In this document: piece by piece, positions 7,439 through 16,619 of the stretch
Layout: each line of letters opens with the position of its first letter
Position numbering within the stretch: the first letter of the stretch is position 1
Assembly (NCBI RefSeq): GCF_014205765.1
Contig: NZ_JACIIZ010000020.1
Span: forward strand, 48,803 to 112,802
Origin: Nitrospirillum iridis
GTDB taxonomy: Bacteria; Pseudomonadota; Alphaproteobacteria; Azospirillales; Azospirillaceae
Length of the DNA: 64,000 nt
Direction of reading: 5' to 3'
Notes under the pieces: model-generated
Seen by the model: the letters and a program-made list of their open reading frames with translations, nothing else
Told to the model about the DNA's origin: nothing
Databases searched by the model: none
Position numbers and translations under genes: made by a program

Positions 7439-9895
7439 CTATTCGTAGCGCAACGCGTTGACGGGCTTGGCCGCGGCCACCCGGGCGGCGTGGCCCGCCA
7501 CCGTCACCCAGGCGATCAGCAAGGCGGCGAGGCCGGCAAGGGCGAAGACCAGGGGGTCCAGCGCGATGCGATAGGCGTAGCCCCGCAGCCAATGGCTGAG
7601 GCCCAGCCAGGCCAGGGGCCAGGCGATGAGGTTGGCCACCATGACCGGCTTGCTGAACTGCCAGACCAGCAGGCGCACGATGTCGGCCACCCCGGCGCCC
7701 AGCACCTTGCGCAACCCGATCTCCTTGGTCCGCCGCTGGGCGGTGAAGGCGGCCAGACCGAACAATCCCAGGCAGGCGATCAGGATGGCGAGGCCGGTGA
7801 AGCCCGCCAGCAACGTTCCCTGCCGCTGTTCGTTGGTGTAGGCGTCACGGATGTGCTCATCCAGGAACTCCCGCTTCACCGGGATGGTGGGGAAGGTCTC
7901 TTTCCAGAGCGTATCGATAGCGGCCAGGGTCGCCGGGCCGGCATTGGGACCCAGGCGCACGGCCATGACGTCCAAGCCCCGCTGCGCCAGCAGGAAGACG
8001 GTGGGCTGCAGTTCGGTGCGCGCGTCGTTGAACTGCATGTCGTCGATGACGCCCACGACGGTCAGGGGATAATCCACGTCGAAGATGACCTGCTGGCCCA
8101 GCGCCGCCTCGGCGGACGCGAAGCCCAGGCGCTTGACGGCGCGCGACGACAGGATGGCGGTGCGGCCCAGCGGATCGGACTCCCGGCGGTTGGGGGCATC
8201 CCGCCCCTGCAGCGTGTCCGCCGTCGCGGCGCGGTCGAACAGCCGGCCGGCCACCAGGTGGACGCCCATGGCCTGCAGATAGTCATGGCCCACATACTCG
8301 CTGCGGAAGACGATGGTGCCGTCATCCACGGTGCCGGGCAGGTGGTAGTTATCGGTGTTGTCGGACCCGTCGCTGGGGGCATGGAAGGCGGCCCCGGCCT
8401 CCGTCACACCCGGGACCTTCAACAAGGCCTGGCGGAAACTGTCCAGATGGGGGCGCGCGTCCGGCTGGTTCAACTCCCGTACCAGCAGCACGCCGTCGGC
8501 CTGGAACCCCAACTGCTGGCTGCTGGCGTACCGGGTCTGCTGGAAGATGACGATGGTGGAGATGGCCAGCAGGATGGCGGCGGTGAACTGCGCCACCACC
8601 AACAGAGTGCGCACCCCCGCACCGCCGGTCGCCGCCGGTCCGCCCTTCAACAGGACGGACGCCGCCGGCCGCGACAGCACCAGCGCCGGGTACAGCCCCG
8701 CCAGGCCGCCCACCACAACCACGCCCGCCAGTTCCGCCAGCAGCAGCCAGGGGCTGGTGAGGTAGGCGCGGTCGAACTTCACGCCCAGGGCGGAGACGAA
8801 GGCCGGCATGGCGATTTCCATGAGCGCCAGGGCCAGCACCGCCGCCCCGAAGGTCAGCAACAGGGATTCCACCAGGAACTGCGTCACCAGCATCCCCCGC
8901 GGCGCGCCCAGGGCCTTGCGCACCGCCACCTCGCGCACCCTGAGCGACGAGCGGGCGGTGGACAGGTTGATGAAATTGATGATGGCGATGCCCATCACCA
9001 CCGCCGCCACGGCGATGAAGCCATGCAGGACACTGAGCAGCGTGACGGTGGCGCCCGTGGGGTCGGTGTGGACATGTGTCAGGGCCGTCAGCACCAGATC
9101 CAGGCTGCTCTTGCCCGATCCGGGCGGGACGTAATCGGGGACATGGGCGGCCAGGAAGCCCCGGAAGCGGGCCGTCAGGGCGGCGGGATCGGTGCCCGGC
9201 TTCACCAGGATGTAGGTCTTGATGAAATTCATGGTCCAGCGCGAGTCCGTGCTGTCGAACCAGGTATTGAAGCTGTCGCCCAGGCGGGTGGTGATGGCGG
9301 TGATCAGGACGCCTGCCCGCAGGTGGGTGTTGGACGGCAGATCGCGGACGACGCCGCTGACCGTGAGGGGCACGCCGTTGGTCAGGGTCAGCGTGCGGCC
9401 CAGCACATCCACGCTGTTGAAATATTTGCGCGCCAGGCTTTCCGGCAGGACCACCGTGTTGGGCATGGCCAGCGCCGTGGCGGGATCACCCGCGATGAAG
9501 GGCTGGTCGAACAGGCGGAAATAGTCCCGGTCCACCATCTGGATCCGTTGGCGGAAGGGCGCGCCGTCGCGCGCCACCACCACCGTCTCGCTATGGACGC
9601 GCACCACCGCCTCGATCTCCGGGAAATCCTGCGAAAGCATCGGACCCAGTGGTTTGGGCGTGGAATCGTAGGTGATGGCCGCCCGGCCCGGCATATACTC
9701 CGTCTTGTCCACGCGGTAGATGCGCTGGGCGTTGGCGAAGAAGCCGTCATAGTGCGTCTCGTGCCAGACGTAGAGGCCCAGCATGCTGGCGGCGGCGATG
9801 CCGAAGGCCAGACCCGCCACGTTCAGCACGGTGTACAGGCGATCCCGCACCAGGATGCGCACCGCCACCGTCAGGAAACTGCCCAGCATCTTCAT
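7439..9895 (-). CDS. ABC transporter permease, FtsX/MacB type (copy 3 of 4)
   Basis: A third paralogue, 818 aa from the chosen start. Architecture is the same: TM1, periplasmic core, three-TM FtsX block (REVAVRKALGA), central TM, second core, C-terminal FtsX block. The conserved cytoplasmic motif carries one substitution (TAQRRTKEIG instead of TAERRTKEIG). The frame stays open upstream to 9961, but ATG 9895 is preferred: an AAGGAG site lies 9-10 nt upstream (complement of 9905-9910), overlapping the TAA stop of copy 4 at 9909-9911. The tight spacing implies translational linkage with copy 4. The periplasmic regions are clearly diverged from copies 1 and 2. Confidence 0.9.
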   Translation of the reverse strand: MKMLGSFLTVAVRILVRDRLYTVLNVAGLAFGIAAASMLGLYVWHETHYDGFFANAQRIYRVDKTEYMPGRAAITYDSTPKPLGPMLSQDFPEIEAVVRVHSETVVVARDGAPFRQRIQMVDRDYFRLFDQPFIAGDPATALAMPNTVVLPESLARKYFNSVDVLGRTLTLTNGVPLTVSGVVRDLPSNTHLRAGVLITAITTRLGDSFNTWFDSTDSRWTMNFIKTYILVKPGTDPAALTARFRGFLAAHVPDYVPPGSGKSSLDLVLTALTHVHTDPTGATVTLLSVLHGFIAVAAVVMGIAIINFINLSTARSSLRVREVAVRKALGAPRGMLVTQFLVESLLLTFGAAVLALALMEIAMPAFVSALGVKFDRAYLTSPWLLLAELAGVVVVGGLAGLYPALVLSRPAASVLLKGGPAATGGAGVRTLLVVAQFTAAILLAISTIVIFQQTRYASSQQLGFQADGVLLVRELNQPDARPHLDSFRQALLKVPGVTEAGAAFHAPSDGSDNTDNYHLPGTVDDGTIVFRSEYVGHDYLQAMGVHLVAGRLFDRAATADTLQGRDAPNRRESDPLGRTAILSSRAVKRLGFASAEAALGQQVIFDVDYPLTVVGVIDDMQFNDARTELQPTVFLLAQRGLDVMAVRLGPNAGPATLAAIDTLWKETFPTIPVKREFLDEHIRDAYTNEQRQGTLLAGFTGLAILIACLGLFGLAAFTAQRRTKEIGLRKVLGAGVADIVRLLVWQFSKPVMVANLIAWPLAWLGLSHWLRGYAYRIALDPLVFALAGLAALLIAWVTVAGHAARVAAAKPVNALRYE

Positions 9896-9908
9896 GGCAT
9901 GGAACTCC

Positions 9909-12365
9909 TTACTCATACCGCAGGGCCACGATGGGCCTGGTCGCCGCCACCCGGGCGGCATGCAGGCCCACCGTCGCCCAGGCGACCAGCAGCGCCGAGA
10001 AGCCGGCCGCCAGGAACAGCAGCGGGTTCAGGGCGATGCGGTCGGCGAAGCCATCCAGCCAATGGCGCATGGCGTACCAGGCGACGGGCCAGGCGATCAG
10101 GTTGGCCACCAGTACCGGCTTGCTGAACTGCCAGACCAGCAGGCGCACGATGTCCGTCACGCCGGCGCCCAGCACCTTGCGCAGCCCGATCTCCTTGGTC
10201 CGCCGCTCGGCGGTGAAGGCGGCCAGGCCGAACAATCCAAGGCTGGCGATGACCAGGGCCAGGCCGGAGAAGGCCGCGAACAGATGGCCGGTCTTGGTCT
10301 CGCGCTCATAGATGCCTTGCAGCTGGGCATCCAGGAACACGCGGGGAATGGGCTGATCCGGTACCATCTGGCGCCAGGTGCGGTCGATCAGGTCCAGGGC
10401 GCCGGGCATGTCGCCCGGCTTCACCTTGATCAGCAGTTGGCTGAAGCGGTCGGGCGACAGCAGGAATATCCCCGGGGAAACGGCGGCGTGGACGCTGGCC
10501 TGGTGAAAGTCCTCGACCACGCCCACCACCGTGACCTGCACGCCGGGTCCCGTCCTGACCGGCAGGACCAGCGGCTGTCCCAGCGCCGCTTCCGGCGAAG
10601 CGAAGCCCAGGCGCTTGACGGCCGACTGGTTCAGGATGATGGCACCGTGGCGTGGCCGATCGGGGGCCGCCGGGTCCTCGACGGGAACGGCATCGGTCAG
10701 GTGCTGCGGGTCGAAAGGCCGGCCGGCCAGAAACCGTATGCCCAGGGTGGCGAAGTAGCTGTCGTCCACCGCGTCCTGGCGCACGACCAACGCCTGGTCA
10801 TCGGTCATGCCCGGGCGGTGTATGCCGGTGTTGTTCTCGGTGGCGCTGCCGGGATAGGACTCGGCCATCGCCACCGAGGCGATGCGCGGGTCCTGGCGCA
10901 GCGTGTCACGCATGGTCTCCGCCTTCTGCCGCATCTCCGCGCCATACAGGTCGGTGACCACCACCAGGTTTTCCTTGTCGAAACCCAGCGCCCGACCCTG
11001 GGCGTAGGACAACTGGCCATAGACCACGCCCGTGGCGACCATCAGGCCGATGGAAATGGCGAACTGCATCACCACGAGGGCCACACGGAGCCGCCCGCCG
11101 CCGGTGCCGGCGGGCCCGCCCTTGAGTATGGGGCCCGGCTGGAAGGCCGACAGGAACACGGCGGGATACAGCCCGCCGACGCCGCCCACGATCAGCACCA
11201 GGCCCCCCAGCGCCGCCAGAACGCGAACATCGCTCAGATAATCGAAGGCCAGCGACGGCTTGCCCAGGAAGGTGGCGAACGACGGCAGCGCGATCTCGAC
11301 CACCGCCACCGCCAAGATGAGGGCCAGCGCCGTCAACAGGACGGATTCACCCAGGAACTGGCCCATGATCTGGCCCCGACTGGCGCCCACCACCTTGCGC
11401 AGCGCCACTTCACGCGCCCGCAGGCTGGCCCGGGCGGTCGCCAGGTTCATGAAGTTGATGCAGGCGATGGCCAGCACCAAAACCGCCACGGCGGAGAAGA
11501 TGGTGATCTCCAGCGGGCTGATGCCTACCACCTGGCCATTACGCGCGGGGTGCAGATGGCTCTGCGTCAGCGGCACCGGGAAGAAGCGGAGAATGTCACC
11601 GAAGCGGATCTCACCCGTGCTGGTCTTCAACGGCGGGATGGCCGCGCCGAATGCCGGCATGCCGGCGTCGACAACGCTGGGGGACGCACCCCGCGCCAGC
11701 TTGACGAAAGTCAGGGTCACCAGGCCGCCCCAATGCTCGCGCAGCCAGGACGGCAGTTGGTTGGCCGGACTGTCCATGGGCACCAGCAGGGCGAAGGCGA
11801 ATTGGGTGTTGGCGGGCAGATCGGGCATGACCCCGGTCACATTCAGGGAGCGCCCGTCCACCAGCAGGGTCTTGCCGATGGGGTCGGCGTCGCCGAAATA
11901 CTTGGTCGCCACCTTCCGCGTCAGCACGACCGAGGCCGGATCATCCAGGGCCGTCGCCCGGTCCCCGCGCAGGAAGGTCCAGTCGAACAGACGGAACAGC
12001 GTGGGGTCGGCCACGGCCACCGTCTCGGTGAACAGGGCGTCGTCCCGCTTGATGGTGGACGTTTGGCTGGCCAGCCGCGCCATCTCCTCCACCTCGGGGA
12101 ACGCCTGCTTCAGGGCGGGGCCCGCGGGCATGGGCAGGCTGACGCTGTCTTCCGGCGCCCGGCCGGGAAGGGACGCCGTCACGAAGATTTGGGCGATACG
12201 GTCGGCATCGGTGAAGTTATGGTCGTAGGTCAGTTCGTTGCGCACGAACAGGCCGATGAGGATGGCGGCCGCCAGGCCCAGCGCCAAACCCACCACCGTG
12301 ATGGCGGAATAGAGCTTGTGCTTGATCAGCGTGCGCAGCGCCACGGTGAGGTAGTTGGCGAACAT
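9909..12365 (-). CDS. ABC transporter permease, FtsX/MacB type (copy 4 of 4, promoter-proximal)
   Basis: The first permease gene after the ATPase and the most diverged of the four: 818 aa, beginning MFANYLTVALRTL instead of the NxLxVAVRxLVRxRLYTVLN pattern of the others. It keeps the fused MacB/FtsX plan, the AREVALRKVVGA motif in the first FtsX block, the KEIGLRKVLGA motif in the second, and the ALRYE terminus. It lies 81 bp downstream of the ATPase gene and runs into copy 3 with almost no gap. It may be the ancestral copy from which the others arose by tandem duplication; this is inference from relative divergence by eye. Confidence 0.9.
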   Translation of the reverse strand: MFANYLTVALRTLIKHKLYSAITVVGLALGLAAAILIGLFVRNELTYDHNFTDADRIAQIFVTASLPGRAPEDSVSLPMPAGPALKQAFPEVEEMARLASQTSTIKRDDALFTETVAVADPTLFRLFDWTFLRGDRATALDDPASVVLTRKVATKYFGDADPIGKTLLVDGRSLNVTGVMPDLPANTQFAFALLVPMDSPANQLPSWLREHWGGLVTLTFVKLARGASPSVVDAGMPAFGAAIPPLKTSTGEIRFGDILRFFPVPLTQSHLHPARNGQVVGISPLEITIFSAVAVLVLAIACINFMNLATARASLRAREVALRKVVGASRGQIMGQFLGESVLLTALALILAVAVVEIALPSFATFLGKPSLAFDYLSDVRVLAALGGLVLIVGGVGGLYPAVFLSAFQPGPILKGGPAGTGGGRLRVALVVMQFAISIGLMVATGVVYGQLSYAQGRALGFDKENLVVVTDLYGAEMRQKAETMRDTLRQDPRIASVAMAESYPGSATENNTGIHRPGMTDDQALVVRQDAVDDSYFATLGIRFLAGRPFDPQHLTDAVPVEDPAAPDRPRHGAIILNQSAVKRLGFASPEAALGQPLVLPVRTGPGVQVTVVGVVEDFHQASVHAAVSPGIFLLSPDRFSQLLIKVKPGDMPGALDLIDRTWRQMVPDQPIPRVFLDAQLQGIYERETKTGHLFAAFSGLALVIASLGLFGLAAFTAERRTKEIGLRKVLGAGVTDIVRLLVWQFSKPVLVANLIAWPVAWYAMRHWLDGFADRIALNPLLFLAAGFSALLVAWATVGLHAARVAATRPIVALRYE

Positions 12366-12446
12366 GGGGCGGCATTCCCCCTTTCTGGCGAAGGGCGGCG
12401 GCGGGCGGCGTCAGGTGGCGAACGACGGCGGAAAAGGTGCCTGCGG

Positions 12447-13127
<681 letters not shown>

Positions 13128-13179
13128 CGTGTCATTCCCCGTCTTATGACGCCAAATCAATGATCATTTCGATAACGGA

Positions 13180-14577
13180 TCAGTTCAATTCTATGCGGTC
13201 CATGCGGGCGAGATCGCCGTAGGAGGAGACGATGACCCGGTCGCCCGCCGACAGGCCGTCGCGCACCTCGATCATCTGGGCGTTGCGCCGGCCCAGGTGC
13301 ACGCGCCGCTTCTCGGCATAGGTGCCGCCCGGCTGCACCACGAAGATCCAGTCGCCGCCGGTATCCTGATAGAAGCCGCCGTTGGGGATCAGCAGCGCCG
13401 TGGCCGCCGCCCCCAGCTTCAGCCGCATCTGCAGGGTCTGGCCGCTGCGGATATCCTGCGGCGCGGCGCCCAGGAATTCCAGATCCACCTGGAACTGGCC
13501 ATCATGGACCTGTGGGTAGATCTTGGCGACCTTCAGCTTGTACTCGCCCGAACCGATGGCGGCATCCGCCGTCTGGCCCAGTTCCAGGCGCGGCAGATAG
13601 AACTCGTCCATCTGGGCCTGGACCTTGAAGCCATCGTTGCGGTCGATGCGGCCCAGTCGCTCGCCCTTCTGCTTGGTCTGGCCGATCTCCACGTCCAGCG
13701 TGGTCAACTGTCCATCCACCGGCGATCGGACGACCAGGCTGTCCAGGTTCTTGCGCGCCATGCTCAGGTTCTCCTCCATCTTGCGGGTGGAGTCCTGCAA
13801 CTCGGTGTACTGGCGGGCGCGCATCTGGTCGGTGGTGCGCATGGTCTCCAGCGTCAGCTCCCGCCGCCGCTCATACCACTTGATCTGGTCCTTGATGATG
13901 TCGATGTCGCGCTGCGAGGACGCGCCGGTCTTGATCAGCGCGGTCTTGCGCTCCAGGTCCTTCGACAGCCACGACACGTTGTAGTCGCATTCCGCCAGTT
14001 CGCGCTGGTTGCTGAGGCGGTTGGTCTCCAGCTGCAATTCGGTGTCGTGCAGGCGGTTGATCTGTTCCATCACCTGCGCCTCGCGCGAGATGATGTCCAA
14101 TTGCAGCTGGGTGTTGGACAGTTCCACCAAGGGCTGGCCGGCGGTCACCTTCTGGCCCACCTCCACCAGCTTCTTCTCCACCCGGCCGCCCTCGATGCTG
14201 TCGAGGTAGACGCTGTTCAGCGGTTCCACCGCGCCGCGCACGGGAATGAAATCCTCAAACGTCCCTTCGGCCACCTTGGCCACGGTCAGGCGGGATTCCG
14301 CCACCCGCACCGTCTGCCCCCCTTGCGTCTGGGTCAGGACCAGGGCGGCGCCGGCAACGGCGACCAGGGCCACGCCCGCCGCCCACACACGCCTGTCCGT
14401 GCGCGCCCGGTGCACCAGGCCCCTCCAGCCCGTGGGCTTCTCCACCCGGCGGTCCATACCGGCCCCCATGGCGCCCGTGCCCAGGCCGCCGGCACCCGGG
14501 GACACCGGCGTCTTGACGACGTGCATGCCACCCGGGGCGACGGCACCGTCAACGCTGGGGGAACCCGGCGCGGCCAT
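13180..14577 (-). CDS. HlyD/MacA-type periplasmic adaptor (membrane fusion protein)
   Basis: A periplasmic adaptor of 465 aa that would link the inner-membrane permease to an outer-membrane channel. A cytoplasmic Gly/Pro/Ala-rich tail (1-60) is followed by a TM anchor near 64-82. The first lipoyl-like half (about 115-155) contains GGRVEKKLVEVGQKV; a long alpha-helical hairpin (about 155-285) and the second lipoyl half with RSPVDGQL follow, then beta-barrel and membrane-proximal domains. The start at ATG 14577 is chosen because it overlaps the stop of the preceding small gene as TGATG, a classic coupled arrangement; the frame is also open a further 19 codons upstream. No outer-membrane TolC gene is nearby, so a channel encoded elsewhere is expected. 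Confidence 0.9.
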   Translation of the reverse strand: MAAPGSPSVDGAVAPGGMHVVKTPVSPGAGGLGTGAMGAGMDRRVEKPTGWRGLVHRARTDRRVWAAGVALVAVAGAALVLTQTQGGQTVRVAESRLTVAKVAEGTFEDFIPVRGAVEPLNSVYLDSIEGGRVEKKLVEVGQKVTAGQPLVELSNTQLQLDIISREAQVMEQINRLHDTELQLETNRLSNQRELAECDYNVSWLSKDLERKTALIKTGASSQRDIDIIKDQIKWYERRRELTLETMRTTDQMRARQYTELQDSTRKMEENLSMARKNLDSLVVRSPVDGQLTTLDVEIGQTKQKGERLGRIDRNDGFKVQAQMDEFYLPRLELGQTADAAIGSGEYKLKVAKIYPQVHDGQFQVDLEFLGAAPQDIRSGQTLQMRLKLGAAATALLIPNGGFYQDTGGDWIFVVQPGGTYAEKRRVHLGRRNAQMIEVRDGLSAGDRVIVSSYGDLARMDRIELN

Positions 14578-14777
14578 CACGCCAGCCCTCCCAGGCAGCG
14601 GATGGCGACCACCAGCACGGCGGCGACCAGCCACAGGTCCGGATTGACCGAGACCAGCGCATCCTCGATCCGCTCGATCCAGGGACGGCCTATCAGGGGA
14701 CGCCCGATCAGGGGGCGGCTGCCGCCGTCGTCTTGCATGCCTGTCAGAACGTCATTCCGGACCATCGTGAACCCCAT
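14577..14777 (-). CDS. small single-pass membrane protein, first gene of the exporter operon
   Basis: An unknown protein of about 66 aa. A polar N-terminal half is followed by a short internal repeat in which the unit GRPLI/GRPLI/GRPWI occurs three times (roughly residues 23-36), then one hydrophobic segment (DLWLVAAVLVVAIRCLGG) at the C-terminus. The stop TGA shares its A with the ATG of the adaptor gene, so the two are translationally coupled. ATG 14777 follows an AAAAAGGGA stretch; ATG 14765 and ATG 14738 are alternatives. It could be an accessory subunit of the exporter or only a coupling leader. I know of no family for it. Confidence 0.5.
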   Translation of the reverse strand: MGFTMVRNDVLTGMQDDGGSRPLIGRPLIGRPWIERIEDALVSVNPDLWLVAAVLVVAIRCLGGLA

Positions 14778-15080
14778 TTCCCTTTTTCTCACGCGGGGGG
14801 GCGCCGGAAGGGCGGCCCCGCCGGCGTCTTCCCGAATGAACGCCGCGACGTACCATTGGCAAGGGGTGTGCCAGAACCATATATTATTGTTTTTCAAATA
14901 CTTGCTTGAGATTCCCGTGCGTCCGTTTGCGAACAGTGTCCGGATGCGGACACCTGCCCGCTGCCGAATCCGGACTCCGGCGCCGATGTGTGCGGCGGGA
15001 TATCGCCTTGACCTGGATCAACGCCCCTTGGCCGCCAGGGGAGGAAAAGAGGCGCATTGCTGCTTCCGAGGTTTTCCTCC
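14778..15080. promoter_or_regulatory. divergent intergenic region between exporter and oxygenase operons
   Basis: About 300 bp without a gene separate the minus-strand exporter operon from the plus-strand oxygenase operon, so both promoters should lie here. An AT-rich patch at 14877-14905 is the only AT-rich stretch and could hold -10 elements. Downstream lies GTTTGCGAAC (14925-14934, self-complementary except for its core) and then a perfect palindrome with arms GTGTCCG (14936-14942) and CGGACAC (14947-14953), a good candidate operator for a dimeric regulator. No confident -35/-10 pair is assigned. Confidence 0.5.
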
Positions 15081-15824
15081 ATGCCCGCCCTTTCCCCCTC
15101 CGCCCCGTCCGCCACCGCGCCATTCCCCGTGGCCCCCAACCGGACGGATGGCGTCCTGAACCTGGCCGGACTGCGCGCCACCCCGCCGGCACAAGAGCCC
15201 TTCCCCCATCTGGTGATGACCGGCTTCATCCCGCCGGCCGTGGCCGCCGCCGCCCGCCGCGACTTCCCCGACAGCCCGCATGGTGGCCTGGTGCCGGCCC
15301 CGTCCCGCGAGGATCTGGCCCGCGCGGAGCGGGAGCAAGGCGCCCTGGACGGCTTCACCCGGCTGCTGGCCGCCTTGACGGCGCCGGAGACGACGCAGGC
15401 CTTCGCCGATACCTTCAACCTGGAACTCGATCCCGACGCCCTGATGGTGACGGTGCGCAGCCGTTGCGTGCCCAAGGACGGGCGCATCCATACCGACAGC
15501 GTCACCAAGCGGCTGACGGCGCTGCTGTACCTGAATGAGGACTGGACGGCGACGGGGGGCCGGCTGCGCCTGCTGCGCAGCGCCGACGACATGAACGACA
15601 TGCTGGCCGAGGTGCTGCCGGTGGATGGCACCCTGGTGGTGTTCCGCCGCACGGACAACTCCTTCCACGGCCACAAGCCCCATGATGGCGAACGTCGCTA
15701 CATCATGCTGAACTGGATGGTGGACGCCGGCACGGCGCGGCGGGAGACCCTGCGCCACAGCATGACCGCCGGCCTGAAGCGCTTCACATTGGGCGGCGCC
15801 TTCTCCGGCAAGGGGAGCAAGTGA
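15081..15824 (+). CDS. 2-oxoglutarate/Fe(II)-dependent oxygenase (first of pair)
   Basis: A prolyl-4-hydroxylase-like oxygenase of 247 aa, predicted cytoplasmic. The iron-binding facial triad is His137-x-Asp139 (in RIHTDS) and distal His196 (in SFHGHKP), with Arg205/206 placed to bind the 2-oxoglutarate carboxylate; the intervening LTALLYLNEDW strand is typical of the jelly-roll core. Such enzymes hydroxylate amino-acid side chains, peptides or small molecules; the substrate is not evident. ATG 15081 is used with a CGAGG site 9 nt upstream; an in-frame TTG at 15057 after AGAGG is an alternative. It overlaps the next oxygenase gene by one base. Confidence 0.88.
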   Translation: MPALSPSAPSATAPFPVAPNRTDGVLNLAGLRATPPAQEPFPHLVMTGFIPPAVAAAARRDFPDSPHGGLVPAPSREDLARAEREQGALDGFTRLLAALTAPETTQAFADTFNLELDPDALMVTVRSRCVPKDGRIHTDSVTKRLTALLYLNEDWTATGGRLRLLRSADDMNDMLAEVLPVDGTLVVFRRTDNSFHGHKPHDGERRYIMLNWMVDAGTARRETLRHSMTAGLKRFTLGGAFSGKGSK

Positions 15825-16552
15825 TGAACGCCACCGCCTTCACCCCAGCCCACGCGCCCCTGCGCGATGCCCAAGCCTTTGACGCCGGCACCGGCGGCCA
15901 TGTGCGCGCCTGCCTGGACGCGGCGGAGCGGGACGACCATCCCTACCGCCACTGGTACCTGACCGGCGTCTTCCCGGCGGTGGTGGCGGAGGCCCTGGCC
16001 GGCCTGCCCTTCGCGGCCCCGGCAATCGACGACACCCTGGGACGCCGGGAAACCAACAATTCAACCCGCACCTTCCTGGGCGCCGACAACCAGGCGATGT
16101 ATCCGGTGTGCGGCGCCGTCGCCACCGCCTTCCAGGCGCCAGAGACGGTGTCGACCCTGTCGCGGCAGTTCGGCGTTGATCTCTCCGGGTCCTCGCTGCG
16201 CATTGAATATTGCCTGGACCGCGAGGGTTTCTGGCTGGAACCGCACACCGACATCGGCGCCAAGCTGTTCACCATGCTGGTCTACCTGACCACGGGGCCG
16301 GACGCGGAGAGTCTCGGCACCGATATCATGGACGGCCCGGGGGGCGGCCATGTCGGCCGCGCGTCCGGCCGCTTCAATACCGGCCTGATCTTCATTCCCG
16401 GCACCGACACCTGGCACGGCTTCGCCCGCCGGCCCTTCCGGGGCGTCCGCCGCACCATCATCGTCAATTATGTTAAGCCCGAATGGCGGGCGCGGCACGA
16501 ACTGGCCTTCCCCGACCAGCCGGTGACCCCAGGTGACGCCGAGACGCGCTGA
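15824..16552 (+). CDS. 2-oxoglutarate/Fe(II)-dependent oxygenase (second of pair)
   Basis: A second oxygenase of 242 aa, only distantly similar to its neighbour. The triad is His141-x-Asp143 (EPHTDIG) and His198 (TWHGF), with Arg209/210 as 2-oxoglutarate ligand candidates; TMLVYL forms the core strand. It starts at ATG 15824, whose A is the last base of the upstream TGA, with GGGGAG at 15812-15817 as ribosome site, so the pair is translationally coupled and probably acts on the same or successive substrates. A GTG one codon earlier is a weaker alternative. A 67-bp gap separates it from the histidine kinase. Confidence 0.88.
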   Translation: MNATAFTPAHAPLRDAQAFDAGTGGHVRACLDAAERDDHPYRHWYLTGVFPAVVAEALAGLPFAAPAIDDTLGRRETNNSTRTFLGADNQAMYPVCGAVATAFQAPETVSTLSRQFGVDLSGSSLRIEYCLDREGFWLEPHTDIGAKLFTMLVYLTTGPDAESLGTDIMDGPGGGHVGRASGRFNTGLIFIPGTDTWHGFARRPFRGVRRTIIVNYVKPEWRARHELAFPDQPVTPGDAETR

Positions 16553-16619
16553 GTGCGTCCAGACGAAAGGGGTACGAATTAGCCGGCGGCGCCATTGGAG
16601 ATTGCGTAAATAGGGTCAT

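Noticed and set aside
13297..15159. 620-codon plus-strand frame over the adaptor gene and the divergent promoter
   Set aside because: Antisense to an adaptor with clear HlyD motifs and low-complexity translation.
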